A stretch of 64,000 bases of DNA from Rhipicephalus microplus. Its lineage: Eukaryota > Arthropoda > Arachnida > Ixodida > Ixodidae. Below, one piece after another: positions 19,387 through 32,154 of this stretch. The stretch lies in assembly GCF_043290135.1 (NCBI RefSeq), contig NW_027464589.1:5089001-5153000 (forward strand), read 5' to 3'. Below the pieces are notes generated by a model. The model did not search any database, was not told the origin of the DNA, and saw nothing but the letters and a program-made list of their open reading frames with translations. A program made the translations under genes and the position numbers. Positions within the stretch are counted from its first letter, which is position 1. Every line of letters begins with the position of its first letter.

Positions 19387-19571
19387 GAAGTACTCCCGAC
19401 AGAAGAACCTCGCGTGCAGTGTCCTCAGCACAGCGTCCTCAGTGAGTGGACCCGTTAGGTGGATGAGATCGCGCACTTCAGCGCAGGACTTAGTGCCGCC
19501 CTGGTTGTGCATCCCGGCTGCAGGTGGAATGATGGGGCTGGTTTTGCACGGCGGTAGTTTAGCACCGTCAC
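19387..19571 (-). CDS. Host-gene exon (exon C), possibly start of a myosin-like motor domain
   Basis: The minus-strand exon is framed by an acceptor (..GCGTTCCAG, 19580-19572) and a strong donor (GTGAGT, 19386-19381). It is 185 bp: two leading bases and 61 codons. The protein includes PPCKTSPIIPPAAGMHNQGG and then CAEVRDLIHLTGPLTEDAVL followed by RTLHARFFCREYF. The DLxxLxxLTEDAVLxxLxxRF pattern recalls the start of myosin motor domains, but I do not recognise the gene. Its phase matches exon B (32498-32585), which ends one base into a codon, so A-B-C can be one transcript with a large intron. Codon choice is GC-rich, unlike the neighbouring TEs. Confidence 0.6.
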
Positions 19572-19861
19572 CTGGAACGCGTTGGAATAATGAGCATATA
19601 AGAGCACCACGTGGCAGCATTTGACGTAGGGGAGTATTTATGCGGAATCACCTTTTTGCGCAATATCACGCACTATTAACCCCTTTGCACTTTTAAGCCG
19701 GTTTCAAGCATGCAAAACATGACTTAACATAACTATAATTTCTAGAAATGAGGGCATACAGGTGTTTTCTTTCCCCAAATATCCTTTAGGAGTTAATGTT
19801 TTCGTTAAGACACCATTTAGGAGCTAAGATGTCATCGCTGATCGAAATACCCCCGGCGTGT

Positions 19862-21065
19862 CTTTTATTTATTTATTCACAAATACTGCAGGCCCTGTTC
19901 GGGCCCAAGCAGGAGTGGGTAACAAATGTCAGTGACAAAACAGAATATAAAAATATAAGAATATATAATACTAGACACAAAAATAAGGAAATTCTCAACA
20001 TCAGGGAAAATATAAATAATACATAAAAATAATGGCATTCATACCAAAGTACGAAAAATCTCAGCACTAATAAGGAACATAATATATTGCATATTAAAAA
20101 TCAAGTGTTAGGTCATTGACGAGATAGGCAAGCGATTGTGTCGTGTCCGCATTTATGACCTCCTGAGGTAACTTGTTCTATAATGAAAGAGCATGAGGGA
20201 ATAATGAGTACTGATGAACGTTCAGATAACTGAATGGTTGTCCAACTGTTTTATTATGATGAATACGGTCAAAGTGCACGGACGGGTTGGTTATGTAGCG
20301 ATTGGGTGGAATTTTGAAGTGACCATGGTACAATTGGTAGATGAATTTTAATCGAGAGACTATTCTACGATGAGCGAGTGTTTTCAGATTTGCCTTCTCG
20401 CGAAGGGCAGAGACGCTTGCAAAATGAGAGTAGCTAGAATAAATAAACTTCAGAGCCAGGTTTTGGATCCTTTCTATTTTTTTAATCAAGTATTTTTGAT
20501 ACGGCACTCAGACCAGGTCTGCATATTCTAACTTAGGCCTGATAAGTGCTTTGTAAGATGTTAGTTTTATAGAAGGTGAAGTGCGACGCAGTTTACGTTT
20601 TAAAAATGCTAACTTCTTTAGCGCATTGCTACAGATGTTATCTATATGAGTTTCCCAATTTAAATTGCTTGTAAGCATGACATGCAGATATTTCACTCGC
20701 GTAGCCTTTTTAACATAAGCGTAATTAATAGTATATTGGAATTTTAATGGGTTTTGTTTGTTCGTAACTGTGATGGATGCCGCTTTTGATGCATTGAGCT
20801 TCAAGCCCCACTTACCACACCAGGCGCAGATGGATTGCAATGCATCGTTGAGTCTGGCTTGATCAGAATGCTGAGCAATGTCGGCATAAATAACACAATC
20901 ATCCGCAAAAAGTCGGATTTTCACAGGTGATTGAAATGAGAAATAAATATCATTTATGTAAACTAAAAACAATAATTATGCAAGCACAGATGCTTGCGGC
21001 ACTCCTGAGTGTACATCAGATGATAACTTGGACTCGCTGATCAAAAATGGACTGTATATTCGGCC
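19862..21065 (-). pseudogene. CR1/L2-like LINE, 5'-truncated RT C-terminal half
   Basis: Minus strand, 5' to 3': a frameshifted RT motif-5 region, GVPQASVLA with a stop, YINDI, FADDCVIYA, then VKYLHVMLTSNLNWETHID and LTSYKALIRPKLEYADLV. A TGG-to-TGA change then stops the frame at 20508. It continues in the same frame with PYQKYLIKKIERIQNLALKF to about 20180. The 3'UTR ends with a TGGGCCC-GAACA-GGGCC hairpin and an (AATA)n tail at 19862-19880. The element is truncated within the RT domain and is inactive. Confidence 0.87.
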
Positions 21066-21239
21066 AGTTTAGAATAAATGTTATATCGCTTCTAGAGCTA
21101 TATACCATACCTGTACACCTATTCAGTTAACGTTTATCGTCCATCTTTATAAAACCAAAATATTCTCACCAGCAGAAAATAGTGGCCTAGCATACTATGG
21201 CTACATATACCAGATGGTAGGGCAGTATACAACGGGGAA
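21066..21239. other. No gene recognised
   Basis: Unassigned AT-rich DNA between a LINE fragment and a SINE-like repeat. Confidence 0.4.
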
Positions 21240-21480
21240 AAAAGTGAGAGTCTGGCGGTTACTTTCCATTTTTTTTTGTTTGACACAATAATGAGAACTC
21301 GCAGGCATTGGTGCCAAGGAAAGTACAGGGGACGTTACAAGTAGTAATCACAATGTTCATGCGAAGAAAGAAAAGTGGATGAAAAGATAACTTGACACCG
21401 GCAGGATCCGAAACTGTGACCTTTGAATAATGCATCCGATGCTCTACCACTGATGCCATAGCAGTGGTCCTCCACTTTAC
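21240..21480 (-). mobile_element. Diverged copy of the 455-bp repeat family with tRNA-like part
   Basis: Shares GACACAATAATGAGA, GTGCCAAGGAAAGTACAGGG and GAAGAAAGAAAAGTGGATGA with the array at 3054-4117. It then has a minus-strand tRNA-like stretch near 21395-21465 whose B-box is degraded. Confidence 0.7.
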
Positions 21481-23159
21481 GTGGTATATGTGTCTTTAAA
21501 CGTGGGAGTGGTAATCAGCGCGGCTAGTAGCCATGACGGCGAGAGTGGAACACTCGTTTACTGCTTGCTCGCGTCAAATATCGCGTGCACGATCTTATTA
21601 CGAGCTCGCAGGTGACTAATCCCTGAATCAGAACAGCAAGCTGGGCAATTTCTTATTTAAACATGATTTCGCTGTGGGTATCCCGACACGGACAAAAGAA
21701 CTGAAGATGATTTGCCACTCACTGGTAGCTAACCTGTGATGGGGAATCTTAATTGCATGTTCTCTGACAGGTAGCTATTATTTTTTACAGTTTTTGAAAG
21801 AGTGCTTAGGGTGTTGGACAATGGGCTATACCTCATGACAGGGGTGCTTTGCTCCTGAAAACACCCTTTTCCTAGGATATAAGTGTCTTACTTGAAGGCA
21901 CAACAAAAACCCCTATAATTAGGGCACGAACTCCATGTTGAGCGTAATTTCGTCGCGAACGACCACGCAGTCGTCGTCGCACAAGCGCTGTCTGAAAGAC
22001 CGTGCTTGAGTGATTGTACTTTGTGAAAACACGAATTGACTGTAGCTTCTGTTGCTGTTACTCGTTCTGAACTAGCATGCCCCGCGGAAGCACGTGGGCT
22101 CATTGCGAGTCTGCAGAATCTCGTTCCCCAACGCCATCACGTGGTTGCTGAGAACAGGGAAAGGCCACCGCACACAGCCACTCACACAGGCCTGAATGCG
22201 TTAGTGGGTGCCAGTGTGTTCTAGCAATGCTTGGATCAGCCATTGTCCGTGCCCAGTAAGCCTACCGGATCGAGCTTCGCCATAACCTGTTTCACACCTA
22301 AAATAATAAATCAATTAAGGCAGCTTTGGTGGCTAACCTCAAGGAAGTGCGAGGCTGGACAGTCTTCATTGTTTCCTTTCACTTTTCTTTCTTTATCTAT
22401 GCTTCCGTTTTTTTTTTCATCTTTTTTTCTCTCTTTATTTCCATTGATTTCCTCTTGTCTCTTTACTGATTTCTCTCTCTTTCATGCTCTTTCTATTTTT
22501 CACTTGCTTTCCCTTCTTTTTTCTTGTCATGTGGGTTCGCATTCATTACGTCGAATGACGACAGCACTTAAGGTATTACTGGGTGAGTTAGTGCAGATTC
22601 ATTGTGGCCAACAGCGCCAACAATCAGAGATGGACTTGAAAAAGACACGGCACAGCGCTGGCTTTTAACTGAATTTTCATTGAAAAACAGGAACACATAT
22701 CACATACGGACAGAACAACTCATGACTGAGCCGGTCTTATCACCCGAGAAAAAATTATACACTGCATTGTGAAGTTGACAAAATACTGCGAAAAATAAAA
22801 AACTAAAACACTAACAGAGATACCAGACATGAGGTCCTCATCCACTATCTAACATGAAAACTTCGTTATCCAGTAAGACAATAGATGACTGGCTGACAAA
22901 TAGCGACACCTTCTAATTTATGTATGTATGTGAAAGCTACAAGAAAACAATTCGACTTTATGATAAGGCCAATTATGAAGCTATCAACAGCAAGCTAACC
23001 GAATTTTTTCCGGTGTATGAGATGCAATCTGCAAATCATTCAGTACAAGAAAACTGGTTACTTTTTAATGGCAAAGTACTAGAACTAAGTGATAAGTATA
23101 ATCCACGGAGCAAGAAAGACAGGAGGGGAAACTCTAGGCCGGCTGAATGCAGGAACAGC
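21481..23159. other. No gene recognised
   Basis: A T-rich pyrimidine tract is at 22370-22520. A PLE-like word (GACTTGAAAAAGACACGGC) is at about 22632, and may mark the end of the PLE at 23160-23920. Open frames on both strands lack recognisable domains. Confidence 0.4.
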
Positions 23160-23920
23160 GCAATCTAGAAGTAGTTACTTCGTAACTACGGAAGCGAAAA
23201 AAAAACAAGGACAGAAAAGAGCGCCGACTTTCAACAAAGATTTAATATCTGAGTGGTGTACATATATAGGCGAAAAATGAGAAAAATGGGCATGCGTAGA
23301 AGGGTGCAGGAACAACTACTGCGATACAATGTCAGCAAAACTCTTGTCTCTTGTTGAATGGGCTGAAAAAAAGAATACACATGTAACTTAAAAAAGATCG
23401 AGATACGCAATCTCCTTTTGCAACAACGCAACCGATGGGTAACTTACAGATTTACCGTCAAACTTGTTTATTTGATAAGCCTCAATTATCTCACGCGTGG
23501 CCTGCGAGTTGTGTTTGCTTAATACCTCGCAACGCTCAAAAACTGGCACGCAGCCGCAGTCTCGGCAGTGGATTCCGTGGTGTCCTTGAACCAAGTTGTG
23601 TACATTGTTATTGTGCTCTCTTAAACGGTCATTAAAGCACCTTCCGGTTTGCCCTATGTATAACATTCCGCACGAAAGCGAAATGAGACATACGACACCA
23701 ATAACACAAGGTACAAAGTGTGTTCTGTGTTTCACAGTGCATCTTCCTTTAATAGCAGCTGGATTATTCACCAGCTTACAAGGCTTTGTAAGCTTTTCTG
23801 GGGCGGTAAAAATAAGAGTGACACCAGCGCCTTTACCGATTTTTTCCAGCCGATGCGACATGTTATGCAGATACGGAACTGCAACAAATTTCATGGGAAC
23901 AGAGGCCCTTTGAGGCTGAG
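23160..23920 (-). pseudogene. Penelope-like element: GIY-YIG endonuclease end and 3'UTR
   Basis: The minus-strand ORF 23388-23894 reads through VPYLHNMSHRLEKIGKGAGV, a cysteine-bearing linker (GRCTVKHRTHFVPCVIGVV) and the nuclease motif GMLYIGQTGRCFNDRLREH, followed by HCRDCGCVPVFERCEVL and ATREIIEAYQINKF. This is a PLE family different from the one at 1-2040. The sequence 23160-23387 looks like its 3'UTR. The RT is missing, so this is a 5'-truncated copy. The nuclease motif order is intact. Confidence 0.85.
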
Positions 23921-25369
23921 ATCGCCTCCTTGATTTTTAATTTCTTCTAGTTCACTGTACCCGCGATATCCGATGGCGCCAGAGTGTCGTCTGCTGCATC
24001 TTCTTCTCGCCGACTCCACTGTGCTACTGGACGCAGCTATGAAGGTTTTTCACCGGCTTGGTTTGCCAAAACGAAACGAAGCAAGTAGAACGTCTTAGTG
24101 CCAACATTTTTATATGTTGGATCAGATGTTCTGCAGACAACAAAAGAAATGAAGTACTGGAATTTAAAAAAAAAGACGATCTGTAATTGCACATGCCTAA
24201 AATTCCTAATGTGTAGATTGAGAATATACTTTGCACATTCTTCGATATAATAGTATCATGCAGAACTACTGCTCGCGAAATAAAGACAGATATTGATGAA
24301 GCACGTTTGAGCAGACGGCAATCGATTTGAACAGAAGAGCGGAGACTCGAGCTGTGAATCAGTTCTGCGTAACAAAAAAAGTTTGACCTTTCAACGCTCC
24401 GTCTTACCAAGAACAGTATCAAGAATGGGCGAAGGCTATATGAAGAGGAGATAGACAATGAAAGGGAAGTGACTGTGTCTAGGAAAATTATTCTCATAGC
24501 GGAAAGGTCAGCAGGCGGGACACTACAGCTAAGGTTAAATTTACAGACATCCATGACCAGCTAAAGATCACGTGACTCACTGAAGCGGTGCCTCAAAATT
24601 TTGAGCGGATATTTACTTACTTGTGCCCAGAAATGAAGACAATAATTGGCCAGAATACCGCTTGAATTACGGATAAAAGCAGCGCCAAATGAGTAACGGT
24701 AGAGGATACTCGTCGCGAGTCAGAAGTCTTCGGCGAATATTTTATCGACTTCCAAACTTCCAGGTAAGCTATGTAGCGAAAGAAGTGTAGTTCTCAGTTT
24801 TACGTGTTTCGTTGATGTAGCTTGGCAAGAAGGATTGGTTTTCAGAAAGTTTCAACATAAGACAAGCTCCGGAAGAGAGCAGACACACGAGAAAAGTGTT
24901 TTTCCTGGTTTTTTTCTATTTATTGCTTTTTAATTATACAAAAAGCTCCCCTGTGTGTTTTTTCATTATTACAATATATTATATGCCATGTCCCCAAAAA
25001 TATTTCTAACTTCGCATGCAAAGGTAAAAGAGAGAAAGCGAACCTGTTTGGAGCTCGTGGACAGCTTTGCGAAACTATCGCGGTATGGTATCTCTCCTAA
25101 GGCGGTCTGGCTAGCTCAACGAAAACTTATCGTAACGATTTGCCGTCTCGTTTAGCGAGTATATCTGAGCTATGCACTGATACACTGAGCAGTGAGCACA
25201 AGCGTTCAAGTGGATGACGCTTCTCGCGTCTGCTGCTCCGGCGCAACAGTTCGGCCGCGGTTCTGTAGGTGACGCTGTCACGACGTTGGTGGCTCTAGAT
25301 GGCCACTCTGGACGCCCGCTAGGGTTGGTGGGTGCGTTCCTGCTCCTTTTCAAGAAGTGTCTTATATAG
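23921..25369. other. No gene recognised
   Basis: Unassigned DNA. A weakly Harbinger-like reading near 24585-24760 was considered and rejected. 25200-25345 is GC-rich and open on the minus strand, without a known domain. Confidence 0.4.
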
Positions 25370-25735
25370 ACAAGGATGGATCAAGTGGCCCAATGGCTTC
25401 ATTTTCATAATGAGAGTGGGAAAGAGCTGAGAAGAGGGTTCCTAGTAGTACATCAACAGGCCCAGATGGCATTCCCATTATGCTGATGAAGATGTTGGGT
25501 TCATTTCTAAACAGACTTTGAGAGAGGCAGTGAGCAAAACAATAATTGATGGTGAAGTCCCCGATGGATGGAAACTTAGCAGGATGAGCATGATCTATAA
25601 AGAAAAGGGGGACAAAGCTGACATAAACAACTACCGTCCCATCACAGTGATATCAGTGGTCTACAGGCTGGCAATGCAGATTATAAAGGAAAGACTGCAG
25701 GCATAGATAGAGGATGAGGGGGTGCTGGGGGAACT
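25370..25735 (+). pseudogene. LINE-A fragment (start of the RT domain)
   Basis: Matches the LINE-A copies at 46237-55330 and 55335-57430. It covers MASFS..ESGKELRRGFLVVHQQAQ-like decayed codons, then REAVSKTIIDGEVPDGWKL, SRMSMIYKEKGDKADINNYR, PITVISVVYRLAMQIIKERL. A TAG replaces the tryptophan codon of QAWIEDEG. It is truncated at both ends and followed at once by another LINE fragment. Confidence 0.85.
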
Positions 25736-25739
25736 GTTA

Positions 25740-26235
25740 CATTGTCTAATGATCTAACGTGAATGTCACTGCATGTCACTAACATAATAGCGGCAGCTAA
25801 CGAATCATTTAGATGTCTAAAACATTCTTTGTGTCATGCTCCTAAACATATAAAACTTCTAGCCTACAAGTCCATAATCAGACCAAAGCTTGTGTATGCC
25901 GCTGCCACTTGGAGCCTGTCTCAGGCGTATCTAACAAATTCACTTGAGGCATTGCAGAACCGTGTCGTACGATTTATTCATTCACCCTACTCGTGTCATA
26001 TCAGTGTGTCAACGTTGAGGGAAGAATCATCTTTATCAACTCTTGCACTTCGTCGTCGCATTGCCTCTCTAGCTCTGTTCTACAAGTTTTAGCCACAAGT
26101 TCCAAAAGCGATAATTAATAAGATACTGCTTAGTGCAGTAGCTACGCTAGAACCTATACGAACTCCTGCCCATTGGATCGCTGTCTCCCCTTGCCAGTCT
26201 ATAAACGTGCATTTCAAATAAATTCCATAAGTTCT
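25740..26235 (+). pseudogene. CR1/L2-like LINE ORF2 C-terminal fragment
   Basis: The open part 25763-26092 reads KLLAYKSIIRPKLVYAAATW, LEALQNRVVRFIHSPYSCHI and LREESSLSTLALRRRIASLA, the conserved C-terminal domain after the RT in CR1-group elements. Decayed sequence continues to about 26235. It is 5' truncated and directly abuts the LINE-A fragment. Confidence 0.82.
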
Positions 26236-27288
26236 AGGAAGCTATAGCAACTGGTATTTTGCTGTTTTCCATGAATTTTAACTCATTCCTTTGGCCCTGG
26301 ATGCAGTCTTTCATGAATTTCAATAGCTATGTGTGTCACAAGGAATATTATAGGTCTTCTGTGCCTATGCTAAATCATAAGCAGACCCGAGGGTTATTAT
26401 TCTCTAGAAATTGTACTACGCACTTAAAGTTGGCGACCACGAAAGCGTCCTCCAACTTGAGCAGCATGAGGCGCCTTTTCAAGTTCTCTGAAATAATATT
26501 TAACCACGAACTTATTTTCAAAACGATGGTCCGGAAAGGACAATGCTGCCTGTCCAGTTTTTCGGGCTGCTACCCTTAAGCAGTATACATGACGGCCTGG
26601 GTCCCTACAATGCTCTGCCCTTCAATGCACTCAAAGATTAAGGAGGAAAGGCCTCCTTGGTGCGAATATGCTATACGAGCTTTTGCCTGCGTTTTTCCAA
26701 GCTACAAAATTATTAGATGGCAGCATACGACAGCCCGAAGCGCTTGAGTTCTCTGCCTTTAAAACAGTTACCTCCACACTAGCAGGCAAGAGTCGTGAGT
26801 TGTGTATACGTAAGAGATGGTCACTCTTGTTTTTTCACATTATGCCGCTTTAACATCAACATCAAACAGCTAGCTCGGCTGTCGGCTATTCTGTTTTTCA
26901 TTGCCTCTACTTTTGTAATGATTCGACTAAAACTTGAAACACAAAAGTTCATTAAAACCTCAATATATACAACTCATCTGTTATATTTATATGCGCCTAA
27001 TGTAGAGTGTCAAAGACACCATGATTATGCTATGCTATGATTATGCTCTCATCTCCCGTTAAGAAAACTCTGAGAGCGCAAGTTTTGTTTCCGGCTTCTT
27101 TTTACAATAATTTGTAGCTTTGTGTCTGGTAATGTTGAGATTGAATTGTAAATGCTCTAACACAATGTATAATTGGTTGTAGCATCGTTAAATCAAAATT
27201 ATTTTGCATCAGTTCAAAACAGGTCCTCCTAAATTCCATAAAAAAAACTAAAGAGCCTCACAGCGGGGCAGTGCCTTAGACTATTCAT
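26236..27288. other. No gene recognised
   Basis: Unassigned AT-rich DNA with no supported coding sequence. Confidence 0.4.
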
Positions 27289-27420
27289 CATGAACTTATT
27301 TACAGCGTAACACCAGAAAACACAGAGAGGGAAGGAGCAAAAGAGAAAGAAAAGACGGCACTGTTTGTTCATTCCCTGTCTGTGTTTTCTGGTGTTGCAC
27401 TGTAAATAAGTTCACGATGG
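27289..27420. repeat. Inverted repeat with 46-bp arms
   Basis: The left arm, about 27289-27334 (GAACTTATTTACAG..ACACCAGAAAACACAGA), and the right arm, about 27373-27420, are reverse complements with few mismatches. The 38-bp spacer contains GAAAGAAAAGACGGCAC, a word that resembles PLE-associated sequence in ticks. I infer, but cannot prove, a PLE head-to-head terminus. Confidence 0.75.
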
Positions 27421-29050
27421 ATCCTAATTAACTGGCCCAACTTACCGTTTTCCTGAGACTGTGTCCGCTCTAGTTTCGTGGACACTGACCGCATCGTTTC
27501 CAAATAGGTGGATCCATGGACGGGGAGAATAAAACGACGTGGTGATGTGGGTGCTTTCAGCATGTCCCCATCAAAAAAAGAAAGTATCCCTGGCATAAGC
27601 AGGCAAAACCACCTTGAGAGCAGCTAACAACGATGCCGTGGCGGTGAACAGCTCTAGTCCTTGGTAGCTTGCTCTCTGCGTAGACGTTTGTTGCCAGCAT
27701 TGCCACTTTGCTTTTCACAGGTGAAGGTGCTTTCGCGATCATTTTCATCCATGACAGAAAGAGAATTTGTGGTCTGGAACACACTTATTCTTCACAGCCA
27801 TCAGCGTCATTGTCATAGTAATGACGTTAGCACAAATGAGCGCTCAGAAAAGAGCGCACCGCCGAATTCTCGCGACAGTGACGATACCAAGTGCCACAGA
27901 GACGCCTCAAGGTCAACGCTAAAGAAGAAAACAAGCATCCAGACTCCCCGGGCCCGCCATCTCTCTCCCTCGAAAGCGTAGTTTTGCCGACCAACCTCCA
28001 CACATCAGCACCCGAGCAAGCCCTGGAAAGATCTGGAAGGAAAGGGGCGTGTTGATGTAGAGTTGCGTCACGAGTCGTGGACGGTCCTCGCTCTTTTCCA
28101 AGCCTTGGCTGTGCATAGCGCCGACAAAATGATTAAAAGTTTCTGGAATCTAGCACGAAAGATATTTAAGCGAGCAGCGGAGAAGGGAGATTAGGAGATG
28201 AAGACAATTTACACCAGTGTGCGTATGCAGGAGATGAAGGAATTTTAGCGCAAGTGAGCGTAGGGTCATTTCGCCGCGTTGGCGAAAACTTTTGTCGCCA
28301 GTGACAAAGCAGGTGATGAAGAGGGTTTCCACCTGAAGGTCAAGGCTGGTGCTACCAGCATAAGAATAGTGTGAGTCTACCCCAGAGAGCGAGGAGGCGT
28401 CCTGCAGTCCCAACGCGTGGGAAGCCAGCGTGTTACCGGCGAATAAGTTTGGTGCTTGGATAGCGGCCAAATCAAGACGCAAGGTTTCATGGAAGAGAAA
28501 CTTCGGGGGGCAGTGAATCGACAACATCGCTGGACTTAGAGTGAGTGATTCTTGGAAGAGTATCATTCAGGCTTTGTTCCAAGGACTTTGGACTGAATAA
28601 GTTTTCGAACTCTTTAGTCTTTATATATCATAGTTGTTTGATGCATGTGTTTGCATTGTAGCAGGTATTGTTGTTTGTGTCCGTTGTTTCGAGTGTAGCT
28701 GATTGTATTGGGTAGTGCATTGTTTGATTGGTGAAATATTGCACTGAACTACTGCCGAGTGTGCATGTTTGTGTATCGTTTGATCTGCCATACTTAAGAA
28801 TATAATTTTGTTTTCTTTATCAATTCTCGGCTTTGACTCGTTCGTTGGACCACAGCCGGCATCCGCTAGCGCGCTAAATAGGACCTCTTTTAAATTATCC
28901 GCGCTTTTGAGGTGCAGTTCGGGGGGCCAATACTTTGGCGCTTGGAGTTAGCCCGGCGGTCTCCTCCCTAAGTAACAGGACCTGTGACAGACGTACAATA
29001 AGTACCTTATATGTGCTGTGCCGAACAACACACAACAAAAAAAACCTATA
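27421..29050. other. No gene recognised
   Basis: Open frames such as 28150-28566 (minus) have no identifiable domain or clear splice sites. This could be intron or untranslated DNA. Confidence 0.4.
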
Positions 29051-30016
29051 CAGTGACACTCCGCTACAACGAATGCCGCTTCAACGAAATTTCTGCTACA
29101 ATGAAAAATTCGTGATTCCCCATCAGCAGTCCATAGGAGTCAATGCATAAATATTGTCGCCACAACGAACACTTTTTCTTCGATCGCCCAGCTTCAAATA
29201 AATTTTAAAATGCAATTCCAGGCTCAGATACATATTGCTATGTAGTAAACCCAATCTTTAACATTTAAATACATTTTCAGAGCTTCAAAATGCGTCAACG
29301 AAGTCTAAAACACGCGTCGGCACCACCAAAAACTGCCGCTATACCAACGCTGTTTAACAAGCATAGGCACCGCCATTGCTCGATGGGGATGGCAATAAGA
29401 CTGCCCTGCTTTTGTTTTGCCACTGGCTTGCTTTTGAGCCGCAGACGCACCGAAGCTGAAGCTCAGTCGCTCAGTTCATGGTTTCCTTCTCGCAGCTTCT
29501 GGGTTCAACCGCGGCACGATGCCTTTTCTCATTCTGATGCTTATCATTAAGTTCGTGATTGGCCAGTAAGGTAATCAGAGCTGCCGTTCGTCCGCATTAT
29601 CAACAAAATCAGCTAGCCGCAAGTAATGGATGATAAGAATGGCATAGAATAATGCAAAAGTCGCCGCTCCACGATAGCCAGCCTCCATCTCGGCATTGTC
29701 GGATACTTCTGATGGCAGACAGCTGCATGTGTCAACGTGTTATTGCAACTGTTTGGTTCCTTCTCAAAAGCGGTTTTAGGCGTTGTTTCAGCATGCTTTT
29801 TACCATGGCCTTGCTATGCATGGATGAGAATCACGTCGTGACGCTGTTGGGAAAGAATAGGAAGCAGCGAACATTTTTAAAATTTTGAGAATAAACGTTC
29901 CTTTGTTTGACTAGCTCAGCTCAGATATATTTTTTTCGAATACACTAGAACAAAATTTTTGCTTCAACGAAATTTTTCCCGCACTCTATCAGTTTCGTTG
30001 TATCGAGGTTCGACTG
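29051..30016. mobile_element. Tigger/pogo-type non-autonomous DNA transposon, 966 bp
   Basis: The left end CAGTGACACTCCGCTACAAC and the reverse complement of the right end (CAGTCGAACCTCGATACAAC) form terminal inverted repeats. TA dinucleotides at 29049-29050 and 30017-30018 are the target duplication. Subterminal CTTCAACGAAATTT words occur at both ends. No transposase is recognised inside, so it is a deletion derivative or MITE. Confidence 0.82.
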
Positions 30017-30662
30017 TATCCTAATTATGCTATGCCCCTAAACAAAAATCATATTTTTATATATTTATGGAGGTGAAACCAATGTCTAGAAATAACTCAA
30101 ACAAATATAAGTGAACCTCAAAAGGCTTCATGTGTTGCGCTCCACAGGGAATAAACGCTTCCTATATGGATTTTCATTCATGAAGACAGCCTTTTTTAAT
30201 GCCTGAAGAAAAGAATATTCAAGAAGATGACAGGAAATCAGGATATACACACACACGGATGATGGGCCGAAAATCTCTGGTGCTCTGTTTTGTGCTCTTT
30301 TATTTTTTTCTTGCTCCAGTTTGTCCCTTTCAGATTAAAAGCACAATGCATGACGAGGACCGGCACGAAAGAAAGGCTGAAATAAAACGCCAACATAGTC
30401 ACGCTTGTGTTTCTGAAAATTCAGTAAATGTCTGAAAGTGTTGTGCATGACTTCCCATCAAGAATTGCTACTGAAGGACAATTGGGCTGAAAATAAAGTT
30501 CTTTCTCTAAATAAACTTGTTTCTCTCTCTGTGGCTGATGAAGCAGACATTCGCATTAACGATCCGTCATATTGCTTCACTTATATCGCAGCACTTTCGC
30601 AAAATTAACGCTTGGCTGGACTTCTGACTCTTCTGAATTGACGCTTTGCCAGGCAGAATGAA
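30017..30662. other. No gene recognised
   Basis: Unassigned DNA. Confidence 0.4.
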
Positions 30663-30959
30663 TTGTATAGATTGTATACACCAGAACACAGGGAGCTCAG
30701 TGCTTGCTGCCATATTGAAAATCGTGTGGATCTATCTGTTGCAAGCGCGGCGAAGCAATGCTCTGAACTGCCACGCAAGCAGACGCTCTGCAAATCAAAT
30801 GTGAAACTTCACAACCCGAGTCCGGCTGTAAGCATGTTTCACGCTATACCTGTGCTGGAATTTTATGCTGATTTCGTGTTAAAGGTCAAGGACACCTTCC
30901 TCGACAGTCCTGAATGTCTACAGCACGTGCATTGCAGAATACGGAAGCAGCTTTATGAG
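30663..30959 (+). CDS. Possible host exon of unknown function
   Basis: The plus-strand frame is open and ends at a strong donor (GAG|GTACGT at 30959/30960). The protein includes VSMFHAIPVLEFYADFVLKV and then DTFLDSPECLQHVHCRIRKQ. I do not recognise the family, and the acceptor side is not identified. The case rests on the donor and the protein-like composition only. Confidence 0.25.
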
Positions 30960-32154
30960 GTACGTACTATTGGGATTGAATAAAAAGCAAACAGCGGAAA
31001 GCTTTGCTTTCGACTCGGTCTAACTGCAGCGTGCCTTGGCTGAGACACCGCAGAATTTGTGGTGTGGGCCGGGGTCGACATAGCGCTAGAATCTGGCTTC
31101 AACTCACGCTCATGCACCGCATGTGTACCGATTTCCAGTCTGCCGGGCACTCGGAACACATAGGTAGTGCATAAGTGCTAGCCAGAATAAGATTTTAAAA
31201 TGCTGCGGTGACGCCAGCTGAAAGCATGTGTAGATTCCCCTAACTACAGACAAGGCATCTCGCAGTTTGACCGAGTCTAAAGTCGTGCTTTCCGCGCCAT
31301 TCACGCATCTCGATAGTGGGCTTTTACAGTTGTACTAAACATGCGCTGTGCGTGCATTCACGCGTGAGTCGTAATATGTACATCCTATTATTGACATGCG
31401 GCCTGCGAAAGAGTACGGCAATAGCTTGCGGCATACTGTACGCAGATCGCTGCCGTAAAACGAAACAGCTGGAGCCGCGCTTGAATTAACACAATAGGTA
31501 TACTTACTCGTACACGTCACTGGGCTCGTAGTTTTTCGTGCTGATTGTGATCGTATGCTAAGGTGGCGGAGCTCAGCGTTTTTCGTTGTAGACGGAAATC
31601 TGTGAAATCGCATAACACCGCACCGGCACGATTCCCGCGATGTGCTGTGTACTTCACAGGCAGTGCTCAGCAATCTCTTCTTCTTGGGCTGGTTGTTGTC
31701 ACATCAGATGACAGCGCAGTGGTACCCCGATGAAATTTTATAAGCGGGTGCAATGTCAAGAGACGCTTTCTCACATTTAGCCACTGCATGCCATGCTAGC
31801 GAGGTGCGCCTTGGCAGTTCCAAGCAAATTATGGCGTCTCTGGGAGCTAGAGTGCACCGCGAAAGGCACCTGGGTGCGAGATAAGCGTCTCTCGTCTATA
31901 GAAAGGTCCCCGAAACAGTGGAATTGGTCTGGCGCAACTTCCATTTTCCTTCCCATTCATCACAGTTGCAAACGATGGAGAAGAAAAACTTGTGCAGAAT
32001 GTCACACTCTCAACAACACTTGGTGACACTTATATCACTCGGGACCATAATTATTGAAAGGCCCCAGTGTCAGGGCCCTACATTTTCTTGACGCTGACTG
32101 ACAACTCTCTAATACTGGTTGTAAATTGACAATTGCGAAGTAATCATTGTGAAC
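30960..32154. other. No gene recognised
   Basis: Unassigned DNA. Short minus-strand and plus-strand frames have no domain support. Confidence 0.4.

Noticed and set aside
24024..24554. 176-residue minus-strand ORF
   Set aside because: Composition (Ser/Leu-rich) looks random, no domain or conserved motif was found, and it is AT-rich like the flanks.
24585..24760. Possible Harbinger-type transposase remnant (LTEAVPQNFERIFTYL and following)
   Set aside because: Only one short stretch resembles the family, and frames break within 60 codons. No TIR or nuclease motif was found.
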